DNA of 64,000 bases from Hyphomicrobiales bacterium (GCA_900471515.1 UCFC01000010.1:248001-312000), one strand, 5' to 3'; positions 45,754 to 54,187 are shown, counted from the stretch's first letter. Notes: a model not told the origin generated them from the sequence alone. Program-made: numbers and translations.

Positions 45754-46392
45754 TCAGCCCCGCTGCAGCTGCTCGACCTTGCGCACCAGATCCGCCAGCG
45801 ATCGGCACTGCATCTTGCGCATGAGGCTCATGCGGTGAAGCTTGACCGTCATTTCGCTGATGCCGAGCTGATAGGCGACCTGCTTGTTCATCAAACCGCT
45901 CGCCACCGCATGCATGACCTCCTGCTCCCGCGGGGTGAGGCTATCGGCAAGCGTCTGAACACGTTTCAATTCTTCGTTTGACTTGCGGCGTTCGTCATCC
46001 AACCTGATGGCGTGATCGACGGCATCGAGGAGAACCTGGTTGATGAAGGGCTTGGTGATGAAATCGGTCGCCCCTGCCTTCATTGCCCTGACGCTCGTGG
46101 GAACGTCCGCGTGGGCCGTAAGGAATATGAGCGGCAGCTTGCTGCCAAGCGCCAGAAGCTGGCTTTGAAGATCGAGGCCCGAGCCCCCCGGCATTCGCAT
46201 GTCGACGACAATGCAGCCGGGCGCGTTTACATCAGCCCATTTGAGAAATTCGTGGCCGCTTGAAAAGGCTGATGCGCGCTTGTTCGTGACCGTGAAGAGA
46301 TCGACGAGGGCGCTGCGCATCTCTGCATCGTCGTCGATGACGTAAACGATCGGCTCGGCACTCCTGTCCGTCTTTACCTGAGCGTTCTGCAT
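45754..46392 (-). CDS. FixJ-family response regulator
   Basis: 212 residues from the ATG at 46392 (AGAGGTAATTCG upstream). The receiver has YVIDDDAEMRSALV, phospho-Asp in GCIVVDMRMPGGSG and the Lys in ITKPFINQ. The C-terminal LuxR-type helix-turn-helix is LTPREQEVMHAVASGLMNKQ and LGISEMTVKLHRMSLMRKM. It belongs with the regulators at 52707 and 54188, which share the same helix pattern. No kinase is adjacent. The 630 bases upstream carry a hairpin and two AAAC-N4-GTTT type sites. Confidence 0.93.
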   Translation of the reverse strand: MQNAQVKTDRSAEPIVYVIDDDAEMRSALVDLFTVTNKRASAFSSGHEFLKWADVNAPGCIVVDMRMPGGSGLDLQSQLLALGSKLPLIFLTAHADVPTSVRAMKAGATDFITKPFINQVLLDAVDHAIRLDDERRKSNEELKRVQTLADSLTPREQEVMHAVASGLMNKQVAYQLGISEMTVKLHRMSLMRKMQCRSLADLVRKVEQLQRG

Positions 46393-46580
46393 CGAATTAC
46401 CTCTTTGGTATCTGGGAGATCCCGGCCGTGACTGCGCCTGTATCCCTCTCGCCACCCTTGTCGGCTCCCGGCGGCAGACCATGCCAGCCGCCGGAGCAAA
46501 TAGATCGCCGCGCCGGTCTGCATGGTGCCAACCTGCTCAACGAGACGCCAATTGATACCATAGGACAGGCGACGGCGGAC

Positions 46581-46598
46581 GGTACACCTTGGTTTACC
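46581..46598. promoter_or_regulatory. Degenerate copy of the AAAC-N4-GTTT repeat
   Basis: GGTACACCTTGGTTTACC: a 7-of-8 inverted repeat, GGTAcACC-TT-GGTtTACC, whose centre equals that of the site at 46847. It is about 190 bases upstream of the FixJ-type regulator. Confidence 0.3.
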
Positions 46599-46643
46599 AT
46601 CGCCTGCCGCCGCAAGGAGAACTGCTTGGCCGCCAAAGCCAAA

Positions 46644-46673
46644 CAAGACCGGCAGCAGAGGCTGCCGGTCTTG
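46644..46673. terminator. Orphan 13-bp perfect hairpin
   Basis: CAAGACCGGCAGC pairs with GCTGCCGGTCTTG around an AGAG loop. It does not follow any recognised gene. On the minus strand the stem is followed by TTTGGCTTT, so it would terminate a leftward transcript starting near 46.7-47.0 kb, where I see no gene. Confidence 0.4.
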
Positions 46674-46846
46674 CCTGCTCGACGACGCAAGCCGGATGGG
46701 TTGGACGCTCGACTGCCATTTCGTTGGCCGCAGGATGAAACCGGAAAAACCCTGCGTTCATCATCCCCATCGTGCCCGGTTAACACGGCTCACGGGACTT
46801 CAGATACCGATCGATGCCGTGGCTGGCATCCCTAACATAAGTTTTG

Positions 46847-46862
46847 CCAAACCTTGGTTTGG
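46847..46862. promoter_or_regulatory. AAAC-N4-GTTT site upstream of second NmrA-like gene
   Basis: CCAAACCTTGGTTTGG is a 7-bp-arm inverted repeat with central TT, containing AAAC-CTTG-GTTT. A related TAAC-ATAA-GTTT lies just left (46834-46845). The site is 158 bases upstream of the ATG at 47021. Confidence 0.5.
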
Positions 46863-47020
46863 GCCGACCCTATCCCGCCGGACATTCAACCTTTTCTCGC
46901 TGGGAAATAGCAACGCGTGCGCTACCCTTTCTGGCGGTCAACCCAAAACTTCGTTTTATCGATCCGATCCCGCAAACAGTTATCCTTACCGGCATGTCGG
47001 TCACTTCCCAGGGGCGTGAG

Positions 47021-47776
47021 ATGAAGATTACGGTTGTCGGTGCGAGCGGGATAATGGGGTCCAAGATCGTTCGCGAACTGGAGCGGGCGGGGCAGACCGT
47101 CAATGGAGTATCGACCAGCACCGGCGTCGATGCCTTTAGCGGCGATGGAGTGCAGGCGGCGCTTGCCGAGGCGGACGTGGTGATCGACGTCACCAATTCC
47201 GGCTCATTCGGCGATTCAAACGCGCTCGACTTCTTCAAGCAGGCGGGCAAGAACCTGCTGGCAGCCGCGAAGCATGCCGGCGTCGAGCACTACCTTGCCC
47301 TGTCCGTTGTTGCGACGGACCGGCTGGTGGAGAACGACTATTTCCGCGCCAAGATGGTTCAGGAAAATCTCATAAGGGCTTCGGGCCTGCCTTACACCAT
47401 CGTCAGGTCCGCCCAATTCTTTGAATTTTTCGACGGCATCATCAATCTGGCAGGTGACGGCAATGATCTGCGCCTGTCCCCCTCCCTGGTAAGACCGATC
47501 TCAGCGGATGAAGCCTCAACCTTGATTGCCAGGATCATGGTCGGCGCGCCCCGCAACGACATCGTCGAGATCGCCGGTCCGGAAGCCATCCAGCTGGATC
47601 AATTGGCCCGCGAGATCCTGACGGCAACCGAAGATCCGCGATCGATCGCGATCGATCCAGACGCGCCGTTCTTCGGTGTCGAGCTTGCAAGAACGACACT
47701 GCTTCCGGGAACAAATGCCGTTGCCGGAACCGTCACGTTCCACGACTGGCTTTCCCGATCGATGATGGCCGCCTAG
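47021..47776 (+). CDS. NmrA-like NAD(P)-binding protein, second copy
   Basis: 251 residues from the ATG at 47021 (AGGGG six bases upstream); an ATG at 46994 is an alternative. Dinucleotide motif GASGIMGSKIVREL, then VVIDVTNSGSFGDSNALDFF, which aligns with VVVDLSNSPSFEDKAVMEFF of the protein at 44617, and YFRAKMVQENLIRASGLPYT. The two proteins are clearly paralogues with conserved length and end motifs (HDW/SEW). It ends at a strong terminator. Likely a reductase or redox-linked protein of the stress island. Confidence 0.85.
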   Translation: MKITVVGASGIMGSKIVRELERAGQTVNGVSTSTGVDAFSGDGVQAALAEADVVIDVTNSGSFGDSNALDFFKQAGKNLLAAAKHAGVEHYLALSVVATDRLVENDYFRAKMVQENLIRASGLPYTIVRSAQFFEFFDGIINLAGDGNDLRLSPSLVRPISADEASTLIARIMVGAPRNDIVEIAGPEAIQLDQLAREILTATEDPRSIAIDPDAPFFGVELARTTLLPGTNAVAGTVTFHDWLSRSMMAA

Positions 47777-47813
47777 CGGCGACGCCTCTGCGGAGGGCAG
47801 CAACCGGGAGCGA

Positions 47814-47843
47814 AAAAGGAGGCACTGAGAAGCGCCTCCTTTT
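47814..47843 (+). terminator. Rho-independent terminator
   Basis: AAAAGGAGGC and GCCTCCTTTT form a perfect 10-bp stem with a 10-base loop, 38 bases after the NmrA-like stop. The arm ends in TTTT followed by CTTG, and the opposite strand has the same U-run, so it may also serve the convergent membrane-protein gene. Confidence 0.75.
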
Positions 47844-47864
47844 CTTGTGGCCGGAATATGCGCT

Positions 47865-48305
47865 CTACGCCCGGATGCCTGCAACTCCCTGCCGGCTCGA
47901 TGAGGCAGCCGCCTGCTGAACCGCCCATAGCGTTGCAAGGATCCCGAATATCGCGGGCAGGCTCACGGCCGGGAAGTCACGCAGGATCACCGACGAAGAG
48001 CAGATCCCGACAGCGACTTCCCAAAGATGGAACGCTGCATGCGCGATAAGCCAGAGCGTCGCAGCGGCCCACATCTCGACCCGACGGTTCGGCTTCCAGG
48101 CGCCAAAGGCAAAGGCAAGCGCAATGAAGCCCTGGATGATGCCGATATCGCGAATGAAATGCTGGTTGAACATCCCGGTATCGGTGACGCCGGGGATAAA
48201 ATAGTACCAGCTTTCGGGATCGTAGAGCATGTAAAGGGCGAGCCAGCCGGCAAGCAATATGTTGAAACCGACCATGCCATAGACAATGAATTTCGTGACC
48301 TGCAT
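47865..48305 (-). CDS. Small four-span membrane protein
   Basis: 146 residues, ATG at 48305 after AAGGAGGTTGCG. Four hydrophobic segments (about 5-25, 52-70, 80-98 and 112-130). Distinct polar loop YDPESWYYFIPGVTDTGMFN between segments 1 and 2, ending at a HFIRDIG that may be a functional motif. I recognise no named family; the layout recalls DoxX/DUF4345-like small membrane proteins. A near-perfect AAAC-N4-GTT site is 58 bases upstream of its start. Confidence 0.75.
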   Translation of the reverse strand: MQVTKFIVYGMVGFNILLAGWLALYMLYDPESWYYFIPGVTDTGMFNQHFIRDIGIIQGFIALAFAFGAWKPNRRVEMWAAATLWLIAHAAFHLWEVAVGICSSSVILRDFPAVSLPAIFGILATLWAVQQAAASSSRQGVAGIRA

Positions 48306-48362
48306 CGCAACCTCCTTGGATAAGCGGACCTCAAAATTAACATTCGAGGCCAGGGCTTACTT

Positions 48363-48380
48363 CCCAAACCAAGGTTGGGG
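48363..48380. promoter_or_regulatory. Near-perfect AAAC-N4-GTTG site upstream of membrane protein
   Basis: CCCAAACCAAGGTTGGGG. Read in the direction of the membrane-protein gene it is CCCCAACCTTGGTTTGGG, matching the site at 46847 in 15 of 16 core bases and with the same orientation relative to its gene, 58 bases before the ATG. Confidence 0.5.
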
Positions 48381-48546
48381 CGGACTGCGATGCGGCAGCG
48401 AAGAGCCGTGCGGCGATCACCATCCGCAAGGCGTTTTCGGCAGAAGGTCGCCGACCCGGCCCTCGTGGGCTGCACATTCATCGAAACGCTGCCGTGGGCT
48501 GCGCCAATCGGCGGAGCCCACGCAAGAACAGGACGAAGTTTCGGCC

Positions 48547-49329
48547 CTACTTGGCAGAAGCCGCATCCTCGATGATCTTCGCAACCTTGTCGGGATGAGA
48601 AACCATCACGACATGCGACGCGCCCTTGACCACGACAGTTTCCCTGGAATGGGCGCGTTCGGCCATCCAGCCGAGGGCCTTGGCGGGAATGTTCTTGTCC
48701 GCATCGCCATAGATGAACCAGGAAGGAATGGTCTGCCACGCTGCGCCGGGCGCACCTTCTGTCAGGGCCGCTTCAGTGATCGGACGCTGCGTCGCGGCCA
48801 TCAGCTTTGCCGCCTTTGCCGGAACGTCGGCGGCAAACTGGTCATGAAACCTGTCCTGCCGGATATAGAGATCCTTTCCGCCATTCGCCAAGGCCACCGG
48901 CTCGGCAAGCGTCGGCGCGAGCGTGCTGCCGGGGAACTTGCCCGAGAGGTCAGCGGCAGACTCGCCCTTCTCAGGGGCAAAGGCAGCGACATAGACCAGC
49001 GCCTCGACATTCTTCGTCTCCACAGCGGCCTCGCTGATGACCGACCCGCCATAGGAATGGCCGACAAGGACGACCGGGGTCTTGATGCCGGCGACGATGC
49101 GGCCGACATAATCACCATCGGATTTCACGCCGCGCAGCGGATTGGCGACGGCAACAACCGGATAACCATCCTTTTCCAAACGAGCGACAACCTCATTCCA
49201 GCTCGACGCATCGGCAAAGGCGCCGTGCACGAGCACCACCGTCGGCTTTGCCGCGGGTTCTGCGGCTGCGGGAACGGCAAGAACCGCCAGTGCGCCAAGT
49301 GCGAATACGGATTTCAGGATTCTATGCAT
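48547..49329 (-). CDS. Exported alpha/beta hydrolase (EstC/salicylate-esterase-like)
   Basis: 260 residues. A Sec signal peptide (MHRILKSVFALGALAVLAVP, cleavage near AAA at residue 23) is followed by VVLVHGAFADASSW (oxyanion), the nucleophile in VGHSYGGSVISE, an Asp in WFIYGDADKNIP and the His in VVKGASHVVMVSHPD. The compact cap and HGAFADASSW motif place it with the plant-hydroxynitrile-lyase-like or EstC-like bacterial esterases. Periplasmic. It is distinct from the haloperoxidase-type enzyme at 43491. An AAAC-N4-GTTT site is about 180 bases upstream. Confidence 0.88.
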   Translation of the reverse strand: MHRILKSVFALGALAVLAVPAAAEPAAKPTVVLVHGAFADASSWNEVVARLEKDGYPVVAVANPLRGVKSDGDYVGRIVAGIKTPVVLVGHSYGGSVISEAAVETKNVEALVYVAAFAPEKGESAADLSGKFPGSTLAPTLAEPVALANGGKDLYIRQDRFHDQFAADVPAKAAKLMAATQRPITEAALTEGAPGAAWQTIPSWFIYGDADKNIPAKALGWMAERAHSRETVVVKGASHVVMVSHPDKVAKIIEDAASAK

Positions 49330-49508
49330 GGGTTGGTCTCCTTTATTGAATTGTGCACAATTTAATATGGCGCAATCATATGTCGACTCACGTTTTGTTC
49401 AACTGATCGCGAGCAACTGGTGAAGGAGCGCTCCGGATGCCGGGTCAGGCGCTGCGATCACCACCGTGAGCAGCCGTATGGTTGTATTGGCAAGCCCTCT
49501 GCCGCAAG

Positions 49509-49525
49509 CCAAACCTCTGTTTTAG
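49509..49525. promoter_or_regulatory. AAAC-N4-GTTT site upstream of esterase gene
   Basis: CCAAACCTCTGTTTTAG has AAAC-CTCT-GTTT, about 180 bases before the start of the leftward exported hydrolase gene. Confidence 0.4.
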
Positions 49526-49623
49526 ATGCGAGATCTCAGAGCGGCACTGACGCGGAAACTGCGCCCGCGAACCACTTTCCGGGTGCTTTTGCCGGAGCTC
49601 TGCCGGGCTATGAGATTTGCTTC

Positions 49624-49649
49624 TCCGGCCGGCGAGAGAGCCGGCCGGA
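49624..49649. terminator. GC-rich hairpin after SDR gene
   Basis: TCCGGCCGGC and GCCGGCCGGA form a perfect 10-bp stem with loop GAGAGA, 22 bases beyond the stop of the leftward SDR gene. No U-run. Confidence 0.45.
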
Positions 49650-49670
49650 CAAAGATCTGGCGGGCCTGGG

Positions 49671-50417
49671 TCAGGCCACGCACATGCCGCCATCGACGTG
49701 AAGCTCGATTCCGTTCACGAACGTGCCTGCGGACGCCAGGAAGAGTGCTGCCTGAGCCAGTTCTTCGGGGCGTCCGAGACGTCCCGCCGGTATCAGATCC
49801 GCCATCTGCTGCTCGAACTGCGGGCGGTTGCTTTCGCTGACGCCGAGTTTTCCCAGAATCTCGGTTTCGACAGGACCGGGGCTCAGGATGTTGACGCGGA
49901 TCCGGCGCGACTTGAATTCAATCGCCCAATTGCGGGCAAACGCGGCGAGCGCAGCCTTGGTGCCGGCGTAAACGGTGTGGTTCGGCAAGACCTTCGTCCC
50001 GGCCAGTGAACTCGTCACGATGATGTTTCCGCCGTCGCGGATATGGGGAGCGATGGTCTGGACGCCAAAGAAGACGCCGCGCGCGTTGACCGCAAAATGC
50101 TGGTCGTACTCGGCCTCGCTGACAGTCTCTGAAGCCGCGAGATTGATGACGCCCGCATTGGCCATATAGACATCGATGGCGCCAAAGCGCTCCTTTACCT
50201 CGGCCGCGAGCCGGTGATGGAAATCGATGCTGGCGACATCGCCGCAAATTCCGATTGCGCCGCGGCCGATCTCCCGGACCGCTCCATCGACGACATCCTG
50301 GCGGCGTCCGGTGATGACGACTGTCGCGCCCTCCTCGGCGAAGAGCCGCGCCGTCGCTTTTCCTATGCCGCTATTGCCACCGGTGATGATGGCCACCTTA
50401 TCCTTCAGGCTTTGCAT
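49671..50417 (-). CDS. SDR-family oxidoreductase
   Basis: 248 residues from the ATG at 50417. Coenzyme motif GGNSGIGKATARLF, NAG motif MANAGVINL, catalytic Ser in VTSSLAG and Tyr/Lys in YAGTKAALAAFARNWA; C-terminus NGIELHVDGGM. A classical SDR of the type repeatedly found under FixJ/NodW-like or LysR control in rhizobia. It is divergent from the PAS kinase at 50697 across 280 bases, in which there is a perfect TGCAGGC/GCCTGCA repeat. Substrate unknown. Confidence 0.9.
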   Translation of the reverse strand: MQSLKDKVAIITGGNSGIGKATARLFAEEGATVVITGRRQDVVDGAVREIGRGAIGICGDVASIDFHHRLAAEVKERFGAIDVYMANAGVINLAASETVSEAEYDQHFAVNARGVFFGVQTIAPHIRDGGNIIVTSSLAGTKVLPNHTVYAGTKAALAAFARNWAIEFKSRRIRVNILSPGPVETEILGKLGVSESNRPQFEQQMADLIPAGRLGRPEELAQAALFLASAGTFVNGIELHVDGGMCVA

Positions 50418-50648
50418 CTGAATTCTCCTTGTTGACGCGCAGGAGATAATCGGTCGCACCGGCCTCTATTAGCCGGGCCAGAGGACAAGGAACTTTGCCT
50501 GGAACAGACAAATGGGCCGATGACTGCATTCAGTTTGCCGCCCGGCGGCGGCGATCTGCAGGCGGATAGGAGGCGAGCGGCTGCCGAAGGCGCGTCCTTC
50601 CCGCATGAATTGCTTCCGTTTTCCGCTGTATCGTAGGATAAATCCTGC

Positions 50649-50667
50649 TGCAGGCATGAGGCCTGCA
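50649..50667. promoter_or_regulatory. Inverted repeat between SDR and PAS kinase genes
   Basis: TGCAGGC-ATGAG-GCCTGCA, perfect 7-bp arms, 29 bases before the kinase ATG. Without a U-run it looks more like an operator or a 5' leader hairpin than a terminator. Confidence 0.35.
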
Positions 50668-50696
50668 AGACGCGAACGTGTCGCCGGGAGCAGGGG

Positions 50697-52232
50697 ATGA
50701 TCGTCAGCCGGAGCGTCAGGGCATTGCGCAAACGGGAACGGGCGCTTGCCGAACTCGTCGACAAGGTGCCGTCTCACATCTGGCGGCTGACGGCGGACGG
50801 CGAGCCGATCTTCTTCAACAAACGGATGGTCGACTACCTCGGTCTGGATATCGCCGATATCCGCCAGCCGGGCATGAGCGGGCTGGACGCAATGATCGAA
50901 ATGGCGATCCATCCCGATGACGCCGCGCGTTTCAGGACCACGCTCCGGCACTGCTTCGCCTCCGGGGAAAGCTTCTCCACGCGGTACCGCCTGCGTCGTC
51001 ACGACGGCATCTATCGCTGGATGTCGAGCCGAGCGGATTCGATACACGACCGTCATGGACGCATCAGCCAGTGGTACGGCCTCTGCCACGATATCGACGA
51101 TCAGATCCGCGCCGAAGAGGCGCTGCAACGCAGCGAGCGGCACCTTCAGCGGCTCATCGACGCCTTGCCCGTGCATATCTGCAGTTGGACGCCGGCAGGT
51201 GAGGTCTCCTATGTCAGCCGGCGCTACATGCGGGAACTGGGCCTTTCCAAAGCGAATTTCGAGCAACTCGCGAAGGCAGCGCTGGACCTTGTCCATCCCG
51301 AGGACCGGTTGGAGGTACAAGGCAGGGCCGCTCATTGCATCCGAGCGGGCGAACCGTTCATGATGCGATACAGACGGCACGGGCCGGACGGTTTGTTCCG
51401 CTGGACGGAAGGCCGCTTCGAGCCTCTTCGTGACCAGAACGGTGCCATCGTGGAGTGGTACGGCCTGTCCATCGATGTCGAGGATCAGGTTCGTGTCCAG
51501 GATGCCCTGCGCCTCGCCCAGCAGAATCTCGCGCGCGCAAGTCAGGCGGCGAGCCTTGCCGAGCTTTCCGCCTCGATCGCCCATGAGATCAGTCAGCCGC
51601 TCGCAGCCGTCATATCAAGCTCGGATGTCAGCCAGCGCTGGCTTTCGGAGCAGCCGCCCAATATCGAACGGGCGCAGAAAGCAGTCGAGCGCATCTCGGA
51701 AAGCGCCCATTCCGCCGTCGAGGTCGTCGCTCGCATCCGCGCTTTGTTCAAACGCTCCGAAACGACGAGAGATTACACCGCCCTCGACAGCGTGGTGAGA
51801 GAAGCCCGCGACCTCATGGCCGAGGAGGCGCTGCGGCGGCGGGTGCGCATGGATGTCGAGCTCGAACGTGACCTGCCGCCGATCGCCTTCGACCGGGTTC
51901 AGGTTCAGCAGGTTCTGATCAATCTTATCCGCAACGGCCTGGAAGCCATGGATTCTGCCGGCGACGACCGCGTTCTGCGCATCCGCGCCCGTCGTGCGAC
52001 CAATGCGGTGCAGATCGAAATCAGCGACCGCGGGCCGGGCGTCGAATTTCCCGACAGGATATTCGAGCCCTTCTTCACCACCAAAGGACAGGGGATGGGC
52101 ATGGGACTGGCAATCAGCCGCTCCATCGTCGAATCTCACGGCGGACGATTGAGCGTCGAGCAGGCCGACCCGCACGGCGCGACATTTATCTTCACCCTGC
52201 CGGTCGATGTCGGACAGGCCGTTCACGCCTGA
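50697..52232 (+). CDS. Cytoplasmic PAS-PAS sensor histidine kinase
   Basis: 511 residues without membrane segments. Two PAS_3/PAC units (about 20-140 and 145-270), each ending in the PAC-type pattern W-Y-G-L/S (ISQWYGLCHDIDDQ and IVEWYGLSIDVEDQ). Then a HisKA domain with the phospho-His in LSASIAHEISQPLAAVISSS, and a HATPase_c domain with NLIRNGLEAMD, DRGPGVEFPDRIFEPFFTTK and GMGMGLAISRSIVESHGG. The family is FixL/NodV-like. Its ATG has GGGAG six bases upstream. Likely partners are the receiver-only protein converging from 52269 and the FixJ-type regulator behind it. Confidence 0.93.
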   Translation: MIVSRSVRALRKRERALAELVDKVPSHIWRLTADGEPIFFNKRMVDYLGLDIADIRQPGMSGLDAMIEMAIHPDDAARFRTTLRHCFASGESFSTRYRLRRHDGIYRWMSSRADSIHDRHGRISQWYGLCHDIDDQIRAEEALQRSERHLQRLIDALPVHICSWTPAGEVSYVSRRYMRELGLSKANFEQLAKAALDLVHPEDRLEVQGRAAHCIRAGEPFMMRYRRHGPDGLFRWTEGRFEPLRDQNGAIVEWYGLSIDVEDQVRVQDALRLAQQNLARASQAASLAELSASIAHEISQPLAAVISSSDVSQRWLSEQPPNIERAQKAVERISESAHSAVEVVARIRALFKRSETTRDYTALDSVVREARDLMAEEALRRRVRMDVELERDLPPIAFDRVQVQQVLINLIRNGLEAMDSAGDDRVLRIRARRATNAVQIEISDRGPGVEFPDRIFEPFFTTKGQGMGMGLAISRSIVESHGGRLSVEQADPHGATFIFTLPVDVGQAVHA

Positions 52233-52250
52233 CACGTAAAACTGCTGCAC

Positions 52251-52264
52251 ATTCCTGCAGGAAT
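52251..52264. terminator. 14-bp perfect palindrome between convergent genes
   Basis: ATTCCTGCAGGAAT, between the kinase stop (52232) and the convergent receiver gene (52269). As a loop-less palindrome it would form only a short hairpin, so a terminator role is tentative. Confidence 0.25.
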
Positions 52265-52268
52265 TGCT

Positions 52269-52655
52269 TCAGCTGCCGCGGTATTTGCTGATCGCGCGCT
52301 CCAGCCACGACATGAGCAAATCGGCATTGACGGGCTTTTTCAGAAAGGCGATCGCACCGGCCTGAAAAACGGCGGCCTCGACGTCCTTGTCCCCATGCGC
52401 AGTCATGATGATGACAGGCGGATGCGATGGCATTCTGCTCAATGCCTGCAGCATCTCGACGCCGGACATTCCCGGCATTCTCACGTCGGCGAGGATACAA
52501 TCGACAAGCGAATAACCTCTTCCTGTGAGGAATGTCTCGGCGGACTCGTAGAGCTCGCATTCGTAACCGGCCGCCTCGAGCAGATCCTTGAGGGATTCCC
52601 TGAGGTAGCGATGGTCATCGATGACGGCGACAATCTTGTTGGGGGAACTTGCCAT
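52269..52655 (-). CDS. Single-domain response regulator, second copy
   Basis: 128 residues, receiver only: AVIDDHRYLRESLKDLLEAA, phospho-Asp in CILADVRMPGMSGVEMLQAL, Thr in IIMTAHGD and Lys in AFLKKPVNA. It is a close paralogue of the receiver at 40686 (both contain CILADVRMPG). It converges with the PAS kinase and is 51 bases downstream of a FixJ-type regulator gene on the same strand, so it may be a phosphate sink or relay in the same system. Confidence 0.9.
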   Translation of the reverse strand: MASSPNKIVAVIDDHRYLRESLKDLLEAAGYECELYESAETFLTGRGYSLVDCILADVRMPGMSGVEMLQALSRMPSHPPVIIMTAHGDKDVEAAVFQAGAIAFLKKPVNADLLMSWLERAISKYRGS

Positions 52656-52706
52656 TGCGTCAGCACAATTCTTCTTTTTCGGGCAATGAGCTAGGCGCCA
52701 CGCAGG

Positions 52707-53354
52707 TTACTGATAGAGTTTGAGATCCGGTTGCAACATGTCAAATTTGCGAACAAGCTCCGCCAGGGAGCCCGCCTGCATCTTTTTCATCATTCTTCCC
52801 CGATGCAGTTTCACCATGATTTCGCTGATCTGCATTTCATGCGCAATCTGCTTGTTCATCAGCCCGGCTGCAACATGGTGCAAGACCTCCCGCTCACGCG
52901 GGGTAAGCCTGGCCTCGCAGTTCTTCACCTCGGCGCGGACGGCGGCCTCTTTGCGGTTCTCGGCATCCCGCCTGATCGCTTCGGCGACTGCGGCAATCAC
53001 GGCGCTTCCGGCAAATGGCTTGATCAGGAAATCCGTCGCTCCTGCCTTCATCGCCTTTACGGTCAGCGGAATACTTCCATGGCCCGACATGAAGACGATC
53101 GGCATGGTGTTGCCGGCTGCGGCGAGCTGGTCCTGGAAGTCCAGGCCGCTGATACCGGGCATCCGCACGTCAAGGAGAATGCAACCCGCCTGCCCCATAT
53201 CGCAATTCTCCAGGAAATCCGAAGCGCTCTCGAACGCGACGGCCTTCATCGCCACAGACTCGAAGAGGTCCACCAGCGAGGCCCTGACAGGGCCTTCGTC
53301 GTCAACGATACAGACAATCGGTTCGTCCTTCGTGCCGACTTGATCGATCGTCAT
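52707..53354 (-). CDS. FixJ-family response regulator
   Basis: 215 residues from the ATG at 53354. Receiver motifs CIVDDEGPVRASLVDLFESV, phospho-Asp in GCILLDVRMPGISG and FLIKPFAGSA; output helix-turn-helix LTPREREVLHHVAAGLMNKQ with EIMVKLHRGRMMKKM. Same type as the regulators at 45754 and 54188. It reads into the receiver-only gene and may share a transcript with it. Confidence 0.92.
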   Translation of the reverse strand: MTIDQVGTKDEPIVCIVDDEGPVRASLVDLFESVAMKAVAFESASDFLENCDMGQAGCILLDVRMPGISGLDFQDQLAAAGNTMPIVFMSGHGSIPLTVKAMKAGATDFLIKPFAGSAVIAAVAEAIRRDAENRKEAAVRAEVKNCEARLTPREREVLHHVAAGLMNKQIAHEMQISEIMVKLHRGRMMKKMQAGSLAELVRKFDMLQPDLKLYQ

Positions 53355-53752
53355 GGCTTTCTGCGCCTCCAAACGACGGCCTTGCATATCTCCCCACTGC
53401 CGACACCACGGCCAAGCCCGAATTCGACATTGCCTCGCTCCGCAGCCTCCACGCCGGAATCGCATCCGGCTTCGCGATGGCCTGCCTGCGATATTAACAT
53501 GCGGAGCCTATCACAAAAATACGCCAAGGGTTTAGGTTAAGCGACAGGACCGATCCGCGGACCTGCCCGATTCTCTTGTGATTGCAGGCAGATAGTTTCG
53601 ACAGTCACGGCGGACTGACCAGTTTGGCGCGGCCGCGCGGAACTGCCGCAAGGTACACTTTCGTTGCCCCCTGCGCACACCTTCGTATAGCTCGCCGGCC
53701 CGCAAACCGCCTGTAAGCTGATCCTGTCGAAGATCGATCAAAGGCAATGATC

Positions 53753-54022
53753 ATGAGACATGACCCAAGCCCCCAGTACAGGCCCCTCGAGACGCCGAGG
53801 TTTCCGCTACTGGTCATTGCCGGCCTGATTGCCGGGATATTGCTTTATCTCGGCTGCGGCGCGACATCGGCGCCGAGGGCGGCCGCGAAAGTCTACGTAC
53901 CGCTTGCGACATCCTCATCAGCGCAAGCCGGGCCGGTGAGTGCGCATTTTTCCGTGAATGGCGCAACGTTCGCCTCGTCACCCGATCGTCGGCCGATGCC
54001 GCTCAGGCTCGCGTCTCGTTAG
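53753..54022 (+). CDS. Small membrane-anchored hypothetical protein, 89 aa
   Basis: The start is probably the ATG at 53753 (AAGG eight bases upstream), not the one at 53747. One membrane segment (FPLLVIAGLIAGILLYLGCG, about 17-37), then a Ser/Ala-rich extracytoplasmic tail with a Cys in the LGCGA context, a poor lipobox. It stands between FixJ-type regulator genes. No family recognised. Confidence 0.45.
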   Translation: MRHDPSPQYRPLETPRFPLLVIAGLIAGILLYLGCGATSAPRAAAKVYVPLATSSSAQAGPVSAHFSVNGATFASSPDRRPMPLRLASR

Positions 54023-54187
54023 CACCCCAAGGCTGGGAACGAAGCTGCAAGACCCAGACGCATAAAATCGCGCCCGGCGCCATATATATTTGGTTTAATC
54101 GCTCCCTCCTTCAATTTCCTGATCTGCGACTGTATTCTCATGCCGTTCCGGAAAGCGGCATGTCTGCCGGCAATTGGAGGATCATGC

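Noticed and set aside
46594..46761. 55-codon minus-strand frame across the orphan hairpin
   Set aside because: It would place a perfect 13-bp hairpin inside the coding part and has no clear Shine-Dalgarno; more likely noncoding.
53528..53544. GGTTTAGGTTAAGCG as another copy of the repeat
   Set aside because: Shares GTTTAG with two sites but lacks the AAAC half at the right spacing.
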